DNA of 58,206 nt from Bacteroidales bacterium (GTDB lineage: Bacteria > Bacteroidota > Bacteroidia > Bacteroidales > UBA932), in assembly GCA_017454265.1 (NCBI GenBank), contig JAFTDJ010000016.1, positions 1 to 58,206 of the forward strand. The letters are read 5' to 3'. Below, piece by piece: positions 1 through 8,885 of this stretch. The position numbers and the translations under genes are program-made. Numbering within the stretch: the first letter of the stretch is position 1; each line of letters starts with the position of its first letter. The notes beneath the pieces are model-generated. The model saw only the letters and a list, made by a program, of their open reading frames with translations, did no database searches and had not been told where the DNA came from.

Positions 1-497
1 GCGCCGGTCTGGGTGTAGCTTATATCCTTCAGAGGCAAATCCATAGGCGGCATCACGAAATCCTTCTGCTTGAGGCATTCCACCATATGCAGGAACAGAC
101 TGTCCACGTGCCCGGCCTCCTCCACGAGCCTGTCCGCCTTACGGGCTGTATAGAACACCAGTTTGGAATCAGGAATTGAATCGCTGCCAAAGAAAATGCT
201 GAGCGAGGACATAGGATCGTCCTGAGGTGGCTCCGCGTGGAATATGTCCTTGTAAATTATGTCGTCTTTGCGGGACAGGGTCTCCATGTCCGGACCTATT
301 TTGTCCAGCTTCGCATTCAGAATGGGGTAAAGGGCCTCGTATATCTCGTTTTCCGCCTCGAGTTCCTTTTCCTTGTCGGTACTGAACACAAGCGCCACGA
401 TAGCATAGCCCAGAACTGCCAGCGAAAGCACCGTCAGCACAAAACGGAGCACCGTCCACAACGTACGGGTAATGATTCTGTACCTATTTTCTGCCAT
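1..497 (-). CDS. Membrane-anchored envelope protein, probable M23 peptidase, C-terminus beyond the window
   Basis: Open frame from an ATG at 497 running off the left edge, 165 codons visible. A hydrophobic helix lies at about residues 14-37, followed by a charged, helical stretch. The segment LSRKDDIIYKDIF resembles IEARNNEVYRSIF in the next gene upstream, which is a clear M23 peptidase, so I infer a tandem paralogue with its catalytic domain outside the window. Its start overlaps the end of that gene by 14 bases, implying translational coupling. The visible part contains no metal-binding motif, so the peptidase call rests on resemblance and position. Confidence 0.6.
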   Translation of the reverse strand, partial: MAENRYRIITRTLWTVLRFVLTVLSLAVLGYAIVALVFSTDKEKELEAENEIYEALYPILNAKLDKIGPDMETLSRKDDIIYKDIFHAEPPQDDPMSSLSIFFGSDSIPDSKLVFYTARKADRLVEEAGHVDSLFLHMVECLKQKDFVMPPMDLPLKDISYTQTG

Positions 498-1434
498 TTG
501 TGCCTTGTTTCCTTTGCCTTTGCCCCATGGCTGCAGCCGAAGGGCGGGACGACTCGTTTTCCATACGGCGCTTTACTATCATAGCCCTGTACTCTTCTAC
601 CGGCATGCTCATGTCCATAAAGCTCATAGGGTTCACCGCGTTGTTTTTGTAGAGCACCTCATAGTGCAGATGCGGTCCGGTCGCCTTTCCGGACTTGCCC
701 ACCTCCCCTATCTTGTCTCCCCGGTGCAGGGCCTGGCCTACTCCCACGTCTATGGTGCTCAGATGGGCGTAACGGCTCTTGTAACCAAAGCCGTGGTTGA
801 TCACCACCTCATTTCCGTAACCGTTGAACTTGAAATCCACTTTCTCCACAACTCCGTCGCCTGTGGCGTAAACCGGATTCCCTGTCTTGGATGCAAAATC
901 CTGCCCCGTATGGCGCGCAAGACCTCCGTAAACAGGATCGGTACGCACACCGAAGGGACTTGAAAGATGGTATGTACCCTTTTTTGGCAGCAGCGGAGGT
1001 ACTGCCGGAATGCAGGAAACCATATCTCCGGCATTCTTTGCCACAAGGGCCACTTCGCCCATTGCAGACATCTGCCGGTCGATGCGCCCCTGGAACAAAT
1101 CCAGCCGCCTCTCCAGGGCAACCATTTCATTTAGACTGTTGTCCGCGACGGCTGACGTATCGATAATGGGGTCGAGAGCGAAGATGGAACGGTAAACCTC
1201 GTTGTTGCGTGCCTCTATGCCACTCAAAGACTCTTCGTAAATGTCTAGTTTATGACGTACTACGTCCATTTTTGCATGCCATCCGTCGTTTTTGGATTTC
1301 AGATAGGCGGTCTTGGGCGAGTCGTTTCCCAATTTTATGAACCACAACCAGCAAAAGGCGAGTATGACCGCAAGCGCACCTGCTGCGGTCAGTAAAAAAT
1401 TCACGGTTTTTCCTTTTTTATCGGAACGGCTCAT
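484..1434 (-). CDS. M23 family metallopeptidase (LytM domain), membrane anchored
   Basis: Zinc-dependent endopeptidase of the LytM/lysostaphin type, expected to cut peptidoglycan cross-links in the periplasm. 316 residues: cytoplasmic N-tail, one membrane helix at about 12-33, a helical region to about 130, then the LytM domain. Zinc ligands are visible in HTGQDF (H175, D179) and GPHLHYEV (H255, H257), so it should be active, unlike the EnvC-like protein at 6462-7667. The start fits a helix beginning at residue 12. A TACCTTTG box at 1440-1447 lies 5 bases before the ATG. It is followed by a probable paralogue. Confidence 0.9.
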   Translation of the reverse strand: MSRSDKKGKTVNFLLTAAGALAVILAFCWLWFIKLGNDSPKTAYLKSKNDGWHAKMDVVRHKLDIYEESLSGIEARNNEVYRSIFALDPIIDTSAVADNSLNEMVALERRLDLFQGRIDRQMSAMGEVALVAKNAGDMVSCIPAVPPLLPKKGTYHLSSPFGVRTDPVYGGLARHTGQDFASKTGNPVYATGDGVVEKVDFKFNGYGNEVVINHGFGYKSRYAHLSTIDVGVGQALHRGDKIGEVGKSGKATGPHLHYEVLYKNNAVNPMSFMDMSMPVEEYRAMIVKRRMENESSRPSAAAMGQRQRKQGTNGRK

Positions 1435-1439
1435 CCCGG

Positions 1440-1470
1440 CAAAGGTACTAATTTTTCGCTAATTAGCAAT
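1440..1470 (-). promoter_or_regulatory. Probable promoter of the M23 gene
   Basis: On the minus strand ATTG (1467-1470), 19 bases, TACCTTTG (1440-1447), one mismatch from the Bacteroidota consensus TTTG-N19/21-TAnnTTTG. The box ends 5 bases before the ATG, leaving no room for a normal leader. Confidence 0.5.
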
Positions 1471-2863
1471 TGTCACTTAAAGTAGCGGGGGCCGGGCTCC
1501 ATTTCCTGAGCCAGTGCCCGCTCCTGACATAGACAAGGAAGAGTATCCCGCGAACGCTCAATTCCACGCACATCGCAATCCAATATCCGGTCAGGCCGTA
1601 TCTGGGAGTCAAAATCAGTGCCAAACCTATGCGTACGAGCCACATCGTGCCGAAATTGAGTATGGTGGGGACCAGCGTCTGGCCGGCGCCTGCACACACT
1701 CCGAAGCCCACTATCGACGCCGCATACAGCGCTTCTGCGAAAGCCTCTATGCGCAGCACCCTGGCGCCCAGCGACACAACTTCCGGATCGGTGCTCATAA
1801 TCGCCATCATCTGCGGAGCGAAGGCGTACATAGCCACCGCAAGCACAGACATCATCAGCATCGCCATCCCTATGGTAGTGCGGGCGAAGCTGCGGGCGAG
1901 GTCCCTGCGGCCCGCCCCGAGGCTTTGGCCGACAAGAGTCGTAGAAGCCTCTTCCAAACCGTATCCGGGCATATAGCAGAAACTTTCTGCCGTAATTGCA
2001 AAGGCGTTCGCCGCTATACTTACCGGTCCCAGGGGTGCCACTATGAGCGTGCTGGCCACATAAGCTCCCCGCATCACGATATTCTGAAGCCACAGCGGAC
2101 CCGTGATTCCGAACGCCTTTCGAAGGGTCTCCCCGGAAGGCACCAGATTCGCCTTCACGCCGGTCTGACGCAATTCTGCAGACCGGTTGGAGGCATACCA
2201 TATTGCGAACAGCGAGGTGAGCGTCTCCGCCACGCCGGTGCCCCAGGCCGCACCTGCAACCCCCATGTCCAGCAGGTAGATAAAAACATAGTTGAACACG
2301 ACGTCCAGGGCGCACATCCCGACGTAGATGATACTTGGAACCTTCATATTCCCGCTCGCCTGCAGCATGGAACTTGCCGCCCAGCCGGCCATCCCTATCG
2401 GCAGGAAACCGGCATAAATGCGGAAGTAAGCCGATGCATCGGCGCGGATTTCCTCTGCGCCGCCCAGCCAACCGGGCAACGGGCCGCTGATGAGCATGCC
2501 GGCGAGAGTAAGAAGCATGCTGAAAGACACCACGCTGAATACGCCCTGGCGGAATAGGCCCCGCGCCTTGTCGAAATCCTTCGCCCCGCAGGCATGGGCG
2601 AGCTGTACGGAGAAGCCTGTCATGACCGCCATCGCGAATCCGTTGAAGAGCCAGGTACAGGTAGATACCAGACCTATGGAGGCCGCGGGATTGGCTCCCA
2701 GACGTCCCACCATCGCAGAATCGATGTACTGCATCAGCACGCTTGACAGCTGGGCCAGAATTGCCGGAACGGCAAGCAGCAGGGTTAGCCTGAGCTGTTC
2801 GCCTCCGGCGAGAGGATCGCCTCCTCTCAAACGTCCGAGAAGTATGTCTTTGGATGAGCTCAA
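1463..2863 (-). CDS. MATE family multidrug/sodium efflux transporter
   Basis: Inner-membrane exporter of the MATE/NorM-DinF type, expected to move organic cations or toxic metabolites outward in exchange for Na+ or H+. 466 residues with about 12 hydrophobic segments; the start of the first repeat (LTLLLAVPAILAQLSSVLMQ, then YIDSAMVGRLG) is typical of the family. Length is normal. Its ATG overlaps the stop of the acyltransferase gene by 4 bases (ATGA), indicating coupling. The substrate cannot be read from the sequence. Confidence 0.92.
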   Translation of the reverse strand: MSSSKDILLGRLRGGDPLAGGEQLRLTLLLAVPAILAQLSSVLMQYIDSAMVGRLGANPAASIGLVSTCTWLFNGFAMAVMTGFSVQLAHACGAKDFDKARGLFRQGVFSVVSFSMLLTLAGMLISGPLPGWLGGAEEIRADASAYFRIYAGFLPIGMAGWAASSMLQASGNMKVPSIIYVGMCALDVVFNYVFIYLLDMGVAGAAWGTGVAETLTSLFAIWYASNRSAELRQTGVKANLVPSGETLRKAFGITGPLWLQNIVMRGAYVASTLIVAPLGPVSIAANAFAITAESFCYMPGYGLEEASTTLVGQSLGAGRRDLARSFARTTIGMAMLMMSVLAVAMYAFAPQMMAIMSTDPEVVSLGARVLRIEAFAEALYAASIVGFGVCAGAGQTLVPTILNFGTMWLVRIGLALILTPRYGLTGYWIAMCVELSVRGILFLVYVRSGHWLRKWSPAPATLSDNC

Positions 2864-4026
2864 CCGATAATGTATTTACCGATTTTAGGAATGCGCTGCA
2901 GAAGAATGCTTGCCGCAGCCGTGCAAATGAAAGTGCAGAGCGTACTCAAAACTATTTGTACCGGCGTCGTCCATATCCCCATGACTCCGGCATCGCCGAT
3001 TCCCCAAAGGCCACGGAAGAAGGCGGAGATATAGGAGAGTATTAGCAGATGGCACAAATACATGCCATAGCTGGCCTTGGATATGGGAAGCAGTATTTTT
3101 TTGTAGAAACCTCCGTCGGAATTGATTTTGCGCAGCAGCAGAATCCAGCCCAGAGTCATGAGGAACACGCCGGCGGAATCGTTGAACCAGGGAGTCTCCC
3201 ACTGTGCTGCCATTCCCGTAGGGCCCTCTATGGGGAACACGCCTCCGCAGCTGGCGAACACCCTTTTCAGAAAACCTCCGAAGCAAAGGGCAAAACCGGC
3301 AATCCAGCTCGGCAGGGCAACGGCCAGAGTCCTTCCCCAACCGAGTTCAGCAACGAATTTTCTAAGATAAAGACCCAGCAGCATGTAGCCCAGAAAACCG
3401 CTGAGGTAATAGAACAATCCGAAGGTGTTCCAGCTGGCCTCGCCCCAAAGCGGGTATTTGGCGGGATTGGGAATGCCGGAGGGTCCGTATATCACCGGCA
3501 CGTCGCCGCCGGAAGCGAACTCACGGACATAGGGGATGAAAGTCGTAAGGAAGCACAGGAAGATATAAACCAGCAGCTCCTTGCGGCCCACCTTCTCCGC
3601 CCACGGTGACAGCAACGGCATTATGAGATACAGTCCCACAATCATATAGACGAACCACAGATGACCGGCCGCATAATTGAAATTCAGCAGCAGGTCCTTG
3701 AAGTTCTGAACCGGCTCTCCCCATGCCAGGGCATAAACCACACTCCATATCGCGAACGGTATCAGTATGCGTTTAGCACGGCGCTTGAAGAACTCCCCGG
3801 TGGAATAATGAACCGGGAACTGCAGGTAGCTCGAGGCCACCACGAAAAGCGGAACGCACGCACGCACGAAGGAGTCGAAGAACGATGCCCAGAACGCATC
3901 GCTGCGGGTAAGAATCAAGGAACCTTCACCTCCAAGGTAAAATGGCTCGGTGCAGTGCACGAGCATAACCATAAAACAGGCGGCAACTCTCATCCAGTCC
4001 ACCCAGATTTCCCTTTTTCTTTCCAT
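2860..4026 (-). CDS. Acyltransferase family 3 membrane protein (OafA-like)
   Basis: Integral membrane O-acyltransferase family, which puts acetyl or other acyl groups on surface sugars or lipids. 388 residues, about ten membrane helices. The N-terminus WVDWMRVAACFMVMLVHC carries the family's conserved His at the end of the first helix. It lies 6 bases after the LolD-type gene and overlaps the MATE gene by 4 bases, so it belongs to a PPTase-lolD-acyltransferase-MATE transcript. The acceptor molecule is unknown. Confidence 0.85.
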   Translation of the reverse strand: MERKREIWVDWMRVAACFMVMLVHCTEPFYLGGEGSLILTRSDAFWASFFDSFVRACVPLFVVASSYLQFPVHYSTGEFFKRRAKRILIPFAIWSVVYALAWGEPVQNFKDLLLNFNYAAGHLWFVYMIVGLYLIMPLLSPWAEKVGRKELLVYIFLCFLTTFIPYVREFASGGDVPVIYGPSGIPNPAKYPLWGEASWNTFGLFYYLSGFLGYMLLGLYLRKFVAELGWGRTLAVALPSWIAGFALCFGGFLKRVFASCGGVFPIEGPTGMAAQWETPWFNDSAGVFLMTLGWILLLRKINSDGGFYKKILLPISKASYGMYLCHLLILSYISAFFRGLWGIGDAGVMGIWTTPVQIVLSTLCTFICTAAASILLQRIPKIGKYIIG

Positions 4027-4032
4027 ATATGA

Positions 4033-4701
4033 TTAAATAAACAGACCGTCACGCATCTCCAGGCTCCTGTCGCACAAGGATGCGAGTTCCGGGTCGTGAG
4101 TGACTATCACCAGAGTCTGCCCCAAAGAATCCCTCAGGTTGAACAGGAGTTTGTGAATTTCCTGTTTCGTTGCAGAATCCAGATTTCCGGTGGGCTCATC
4201 GGCGAAAAGTACGGCCGGGGAATTCACCAGGGCACGGGCGATTGCGGTGCGCTGCTGCTCTCCTCCGGACATCTCCGAAGGTTTGTGGGAACTTCTGTGC
4301 GCAAGGCCTACAAGTTCCAGAAGCCGCCTGGCGTCTGAGCGCGCATCATGAGCGGGACGGCCTGCAATCAGCGCAGGAATCATCACGTTCTCTTCTGCCG
4401 TAAATTCAGGCAGCAGATGATGCGCCTGGAACACAAAACCTATACGCCTTCCGCGAAAAGCAGCCAGAGCGTCACCCCTGAGCGATCTTCCGCGGATTGA
4501 GAATACCGTAGTGCCGTCAATTTCCAGGACTCCGGAATCCGGCGAGGACAGTGTACCGAGAATCTGGAGGAGAGTGGTTTTCCCTGCTCCGGAAGCTCCT
4601 GTGACAGAAAGGATTTCACCTTTGGCAACCTGCAAATCCACCCCCTTCAGCACCTCCAGGGCGCCGAAGCTCTTGTGGATGCCGCCAGCCGATATTATCA
4701 T
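4033..4701 (-). CDS. lolD: ABC transporter ATP-binding protein, LolD/MacB type
   Basis: ATPase subunit of the family that drives lipoprotein release (LolCDE) or MacB-type export. 222 residues, usual length. Walker [10 protein letters not shown] at 35-43, signature MSGGEQQR at 144-151, Walker B VLFADEP at about 164-170, followed by [24 protein letters not shown] matches the LolD Q-loop region. No permease gene lies next to it; in many Bacteroidota lolD stands apart from lolCE. The symbol is likely, though other members of the family are possible. It follows the PPTase gene by 12 bases. Confidence 0.82.
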   Translation of the reverse strand: MIISAGGIHKSFGALEVLKGVDLQVAKGEILSVTGASGAGKTTLLQILGTLSSPDSGVLEIDGTTVFSIRGRSLRGDALAAFRGRRIGFVFQAHHLLPEFTAEENVMIPALIAGRPAHDARSDARRLLELVGLAHRSSHKPSEMSGGEQQRTAIARALVNSPAVLFADEPTGNLDSATKQEIHKLLFNLRDSLGQTLVIVTHDPELASLCDRSLEMRDGLFI

Positions 4702-4713
4702 TCTGTGTGGAGC

Positions 4714-5367
4714 TTACTCTTCGCCCGTGACCCAAACGAGCACGTGCCTGTCGAAGGTGATGTATTGGAGCCTGAGTTCTTCCTCGTAACCGTCTTTATT
4801 GATGAAAGTAGCGTCCAGTTCGCCCTCGGCGCGGGGACGTACCGCCTCTATTTCAATCTGTTCTGCGAAGTCCACCTTGTACTGGGACATTTTCTTGTAC
4901 ACGGCTTCCTTGGCGCACCAGTAGATGGCAAGCTGGGTACGGCGGTCGTCGGCGTCGTCGTCGAGCTCTTCGATTTCTTCTTCCGAAAGGGCCCTCTTCT
5001 CCACGGCGCTGAAGTCACGGTCCAGGGACTCGCAGTCTATGCCCACCTCCTCAACGTCGTTGAGAATCACCGCCACGTATTTGTCGGTGTGGGTGATGCT
5101 GATATTGATGGCGTTGTTCTCGATGTAGGGCTTGCCGTTGTCGTGATGGCTGAGGTAAACCTTTTCTTCGAACATGACGTCCAAAAGCGCCCGCACGGCA
5201 AGCTTCTGCTTGCGGAGGGATTCACTTTTTATGTAAGAAATTTCTTCAAGCTCGTCCGAAGGGATGGACGAAAGGGCGCGAAGCTCAGCTTCGGTCTCTG
5301 TGATTTGCCAGACTCCTATACGCGAGTGATAGTCGTCATCAAGGTCTTTTTGTAGATATAGTGCCAT
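4714..5367 (-). CDS. 4'-phosphopantetheinyl transferase superfamily protein (Sfp type)
   Basis: Moves the phosphopantetheine arm of CoA onto a serine of carrier proteins. 217 residues, two-lobed Sfp/HetI type. Metal-binding motif VGIDCE and the second motif WCAKEAVYKK are both present. An acidic stretch (EEEIEELDDDADD) sits between the lobes. A TTG codon two positions earlier is possible, but the ATG at 5367 is the better start. A TATCTTTG box (5385-5392, minus strand) lies 17 bases upstream. It could be a general AcpS substitute or serve a special carrier such as the one at 29694-30080; that link is speculation. Confidence 0.88.
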   Translation of the reverse strand: MALYLQKDLDDDYHSRIGVWQITETEAELRALSSIPSDELEEISYIKSESLRKQKLAVRALLDVMFEEKVYLSHHDNGKPYIENNAINISITHTDKYVAVILNDVEEVGIDCESLDRDFSAVEKRALSEEEIEELDDDADDRRTQLAIYWCAKEAVYKKMSQYKVDFAEQIEIEAVRPRAEGELDATFINKDGYEEELRLQYITFDRHVLVWVTGEE

Positions 5368-5384
5368 AAACAATTATAACGTGA

Positions 5385-5392
5385 CAAAGATA
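5385..5392 (-). promoter_or_regulatory. -7 box of the PPTase operon promoter
   Basis: TATCTTTG on the minus strand matches TAnnTTTG; a CTTG at 5411-5414, 18 bases away, could be a weak -33 element. It drives the PPTase-lolD-acyltransferase-MATE group and is divergent from the mdh promoter. Confidence 0.5.
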
Positions 5393-5400
5393 GTGAATAT

Positions 5401-5430
5401 TTTGATTATGCAAGAAATTTTGTAATTTTG
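5401..5430 (+). promoter_or_regulatory. Promoter of malate dehydrogenase gene
   Basis: TTTG at 5401-5404, 18 bases, TAATTTTG at 5423-5430: a good Bacteroidota housekeeping promoter. Transcription would begin near 5437, which is why the ATG at 5463 is preferred to the in-frame ATG at 5439. Confidence 0.72.
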
Positions 5431-5462
5431 GCACGCTTTTGAACCTAGTCTCATTTATAGAT

Positions 5463-6455
5463 ATGAAGTATTTAACTAACGAAAAATTGACCATCGTGGG
5501 CGCCGGCGGCATGATCGGCTCCAATATGGCCCAGACCGCGCTTATGCTCGGCCTTACACCCAACATCTGCCTCTACGACATCTTCGAACCCGGCGTGCAC
5601 GGAGTTGCAGAGGAGATTTACCACTGCGCTTTCGAAGGCGCGAATGTCACCTGGACAGTTGATCCTGCCGTGGCTTTCAAAGATGCAAAGTACATCATTT
5701 CCTCTGGCGGAGCCCCCAGAAAGGAGGGCATGACCCGCGAAGACCTGCTCAAGGGCAACTGCCAGATTGCCGCCGAATTCGGCGACCTCATCAAGAAGTA
5801 TTGCCCCGACGTCAAGCACGTCGTAGTTATTTTCAACCCTGCAGACGTTACTGCCCTGACAGCACTCATTCACTCCGGCCTCAAGCCGAGCCAGCTCACT
5901 TCACTCGCTGCTTTGGACAGCACCCGTCTCCAGGAGGCTCTCGCAGCTGAATTCGGCGTACAGCAGTGCAAGGTTACCGGCGCCCGCACTTACGGCGGAC
6001 ACGGCGAGGCCATGGCGGTATTTGCCAGCAAGGCCCTTATCGACGGCACCCCTCTGGCAGAGAAGAAACTCTCCGCAGAGCGCTGGGAGGCCATCAAGCA
6101 TGCCACCGTGCAGGGCGGATCCAATATAATCAAGCTCCGTGGACGCAGTTCTTTCCAGAGCCCCGCATACCAGGCGGTGAAAATGATCGAGGCTGCAATG
6201 GGCGGGCCCGTATTCAACTGGCCTGCAGGATGCTACGTAAACGACGACAAGCTCGGCTACAAGAACGTAATGATGGCAATGCCCACCGTTATCGATGCCG
6301 ACGGAGTACATTACACCGCACCCGAAGGGACCGCTACGGAGATGGCAGACCTCAAGGCCTCTTACGAGCACCTTTGCAAGATGCGCGACGAGATTGTGAG
6401 CCTGGGTATTGTCCCTCCCGTGGCAGACTGGAAGAAAGAGAATCCCAATCTTTAG
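5463..6455 (+). CDS. mdh: Malate dehydrogenase
   Basis: NAD-dependent oxidation of malate to oxaloacetate in central carbon metabolism, cytoplasm. 330 residues from the ATG at 5463. The Rossmann glycine motif VGAGGMIG lies at about 10-17; SSGGAPRKEGMTRED holds substrate-binding arginines and GGHGE the catalytic His. An in-frame ATG at 5439 would add eight residues but falls at the predicted transcription start. The gene stands alone, converging on the EnvC-like gene with only 6 bases between stops. Codon use is typical of a well-expressed gene here. Confidence 0.93.
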   Translation: MKYLTNEKLTIVGAGGMIGSNMAQTALMLGLTPNICLYDIFEPGVHGVAEEIYHCAFEGANVTWTVDPAVAFKDAKYIISSGGAPRKEGMTREDLLKGNCQIAAEFGDLIKKYCPDVKHVVVIFNPADVTALTALIHSGLKPSQLTSLAALDSTRLQEALAAEFGVQQCKVTGARTYGGHGEAMAVFASKALIDGTPLAEKKLSAERWEAIKHATVQGGSNIIKLRGRSSFQSPAYQAVKMIEAAMGGPVFNWPAGCYVNDDKLGYKNVMMAMPTVIDADGVHYTAPEGTATEMADLKASYEHLCKMRDEIVSLGIVPPVADWKKENPNL

Positions 6456-6461
6456 ACACGG

Positions 6462-7667
6462 CTACTTGCGCAGCCACTTTTCCGGGTCCTGGGGCTGACG
6501 TCCCTTCCAAAGCTGGAAGTGCACCTGCGTATCGTCAAGGCCGGTGGCAACGTGACCGATGACTTGTCCGGTTTTCACCTTGTCACCGGCCTTTACTGCA
6601 ACCGAACCGAGCTTGCAGTAGAAGGTGAAATACTCGCCGTGCTGCACCAGCACGCACTGGTTGTAACCGGGCACGACTACTATTTGTTTCACCACTCCGT
6701 TGAATACAGCCAGCACCGCCGCATCCTTGCCCACGGCTATGCCGACTCCGTTGTTGAACGGCATTTCTAGCTTTGTATAAACAGGATGCGGATTGCGTCC
6801 GAAATGGCTCACCACGCGTCCTTCCGCCGGCCATGGAAGTTTGCCCATATTTGCAGAAAACTGCTCCGACAAGGCATAGTCGACCTTTGTTTTGGTTTTG
6901 CTTCCGCCCGCTTTGCCCTTAGCCTTGTTCCCTGTTCCTTCCATCTCCGCCTGAATGAGACGTTCGATTTCGCGATTCAGGGCCTCTACCTGCTTGCGCT
7001 TGGAGTTCAGCTGCGCCTGATACTGCTTCTTGTCTTTCTGCAGCTGATTCACCAGCAGACGTGACTTGTCCTCCTCTTTACGCAGTTTTGTCACCTCGTA
7101 TGCCCTTTCGTCCCTGAGCACCTTCGCTTGCGCCCGCAGGCTGTCCAGACTCTGTTTCTTCGCCTCCAGCTTTGCCCGTTCCTCTCCGATTCTGCGCCCC
7201 TGTTCGTTCATCTGGGCAGACAGCTGCCGCAGGTAGGAGTAACGGCGCAGGCCCTGGCCTATGTTCTCGCTCGCCAGGATATACATATACCACATCCGCG
7301 AATCGCGGTTTCTGTATGCATTATGCACCAGGCGCCCGTAATAGAAGGTCATGGTGTCGAGCCGCCCCTGTACCGTTTCTATCTCTTTCTTGCAACGGCG
7401 CACGCTGTCGGTGATTGCGGCAAGCTCCTTCTCGCTGTCGTTCAACAACTCCCTGCGGGCATCGGTCTGGGCCCTCAGAAGGCTGAGCTGGGTTGCGGCG
7501 CTGTTGCTTTTGGCCGTAGCCGTCTGCAGCTGCTTTTCCAGTATCCTGATGTCACGCTCCAGACGCGCTTTCTTATCCTTGCTGGACGACAGGCTCTGCG
7601 ACGCCGCCGGGAGGCAGCAGCACAGCAGAAGCACTGCGAGCGTAGTTATGGTACGGAATCTCATCAT
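6462..7667 (-). CDS. EnvC-like murein hydrolase activator (degenerate LytM domain)
   Basis: Periplasmic protein that, by analogy with EnvC/NlpD, would activate an amidase at the division site rather than cut peptidoglycan itself. 401 residues: signal peptide (residues 1-24, ending PAASQS), a long coiled coil rich in Lys, Glu, Gln and Arg to about 260, then a LytM domain. Zinc ligands are missing: NGVGIAV stands where HxxxD is expected and QVHFQLWK replaces HxH. The ATGATGA start overlaps the stop of the TPR gene; an in-frame extension upstream to 7940 would run through that gene and is not credible. Confidence 0.87.
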   Translation of the reverse strand: MMRFRTITTLAVLLLCCCLPAASQSLSSSKDKKARLERDIRILEKQLQTATAKSNSAATQLSLLRAQTDARRELLNDSEKELAAITDSVRRCKKEIETVQGRLDTMTFYYGRLVHNAYRNRDSRMWYMYILASENIGQGLRRYSYLRQLSAQMNEQGRRIGEERAKLEAKKQSLDSLRAQAKVLRDERAYEVTKLRKEEDKSRLLVNQLQKDKKQYQAQLNSKRKQVEALNREIERLIQAEMEGTGNKAKGKAGGSKTKTKVDYALSEQFSANMGKLPWPAEGRVVSHFGRNPHPVYTKLEMPFNNGVGIAVGKDAAVLAVFNGVVKQIVVVPGYNQCVLVQHGEYFTFYCKLGSVAVKAGDKVKTGQVIGHVATGLDDTQVHFQLWKGRQPQDPEKWLRK

Positions 7668-8812
7668 TTGTTCTTGGCTTCCGCAAGGTTTCTGTAATAT
7701 GACGCCAGATCCTTTTCCCCTAGTTTTTCCAGCACTTTGGAGAAGTGCATAAGGATGACGGCGCTGTCTTTGCCGCCGTAGAGCATGGCGTGCTTGAAGT
7801 AAGGTTTGGCTTCTCCCGCCTTTCCGCGCAGGTAAAGTATCCAGCCGTAAGTATCCAGATAGGTCGGGTTGTCCGGTTCCCTGGTCACGGTAATCAGGCT
7901 CATTCTCTCCGCTTTGGCCAGTTTCTTCTTTTCCGTACACAGATACCAGGCATAGTTGTTCAGTACCGGACAGTAACCGGGATCCAGGCGCAGGGCCTGG
8001 TCGTATGTCTTGTATGCCTTGCGGGTCTGCCCTGTCGCATACCAGGAATCACCGATAATGGACAGGCAGTTCACCACGTGAGCCGTGTCGTCCGGAGACA
8101 GGGATATAAGCGTCTCGCACTCTTCTATGACGCGTGGGTAGTTTTCCCTGCTGGCGGCAATCTGCATGCACAGGCTGTGGGCATGCAGGCTGCGCGGCTC
8201 CGCGTCGGCATACGCGCGCACAAGAGTATCTATGTCCGGAAGCAGTGCATTGTAGGTACGGGTGTCGAAATTGCCCAGTACGCTCATCAGGGCCTCATAT
8301 TTGGACTCGTCGTCGGAGTTGCGGTCTTTTACAAGAGACTGAAGGGTGGCAAAATAAGAAGGATAGTCCCGCTTTATCCTGTAGGAAGCTGCGAGCATGG
8401 AAGAGACGTAGAGTTCCGGAAACTTGCCTGGCTTGACAGTCTGCAGTTCCCGTAGAAGTTTTTCCGCCGCCTTGACCTCTCCCGAGTTCAAATAAAGATT
8501 GGCAAGCGTCTCCTTGTACCAGTAATTCGTGCTGTCCAGTTTTACCGCCTCGCCGAAGCGTTCGGCGGCAGCCTTGAAATCTCCGGCCGTATAACGGCAG
8601 AGGCCCTGATAATAACGTATCGCATCGTTTCCCGGGTAAACGGCGGCAAGGGAATCCAGTGCAGCTTCCGCTTCATGGATTCCGCCGCTTTCGAGCAGGG
8701 CCACAGCATCCAGGACAGCATCTTCCACTCCAGTGCTGTCACGCTTTTCCTCCTGGGCATTCAGAAGGATGCAAATCGGCAAAAGAGCGAAGCAGAGCAG
8801 CAGTTTCTTCAT
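7664..8812 (-). CDS. TPR repeat protein with signal peptide
   Basis: 382 residues from the ATG at 8812. A signal peptide (MKKLLLCFALLPICILLNAQ) is followed by tetratricopeptide-type helical pairs, for example AIRYYQGLCRYTAGDFKAAA and the region near NYAWYLCTEKKKLAKAERM. Such proteins act as assembly or docking factors in the periplasm or at the outer membrane; the partner is unknown. Coupled to the EnvC-like gene by a 4-base overlap, so a role in envelope or division complexes is likely. Upstream in-frame ATGs (to 8971) lie beyond the promoter and are rejected. Confidence 0.85.
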   Translation of the reverse strand: MKKLLLCFALLPICILLNAQEEKRDSTGVEDAVLDAVALLESGGIHEAEAALDSLAAVYPGNDAIRYYQGLCRYTAGDFKAAAERFGEAVKLDSTNYWYKETLANLYLNSGEVKAAEKLLRELQTVKPGKFPELYVSSMLAASYRIKRDYPSYFATLQSLVKDRNSDDESKYEALMSVLGNFDTRTYNALLPDIDTLVRAYADAEPRSLHAHSLCMQIAASRENYPRVIEECETLISLSPDDTAHVVNCLSIIGDSWYATGQTRKAYKTYDQALRLDPGYCPVLNNYAWYLCTEKKKLAKAERMSLITVTREPDNPTYLDTYGWILYLRGKAGEAKPYFKHAMLYGGKDSAVILMHFSKVLEKLGEKDLASYYRNLAEAKNK

Positions 8813-8820
8813 TGTAATTA

Positions 8821-8853
8821 CAAAAATATTGATTTTTTGTCTATTTTCGCAAA
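8821..8853 (-). promoter_or_regulatory. Promoter of the TPR/EnvC-like operon
   Basis: On the minus strand TTTG (8850-8853), 21 bases, TATTTTTG (8821-8828): a full match to the consensus. The -7 box ends 8 bases before the ATG at 8812, giving a nearly leaderless transcript. Confidence 0.72.
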
Positions 8854-8885
8854 ACATTTTCGGATTTGAGATTTTTTTGTGCCCG

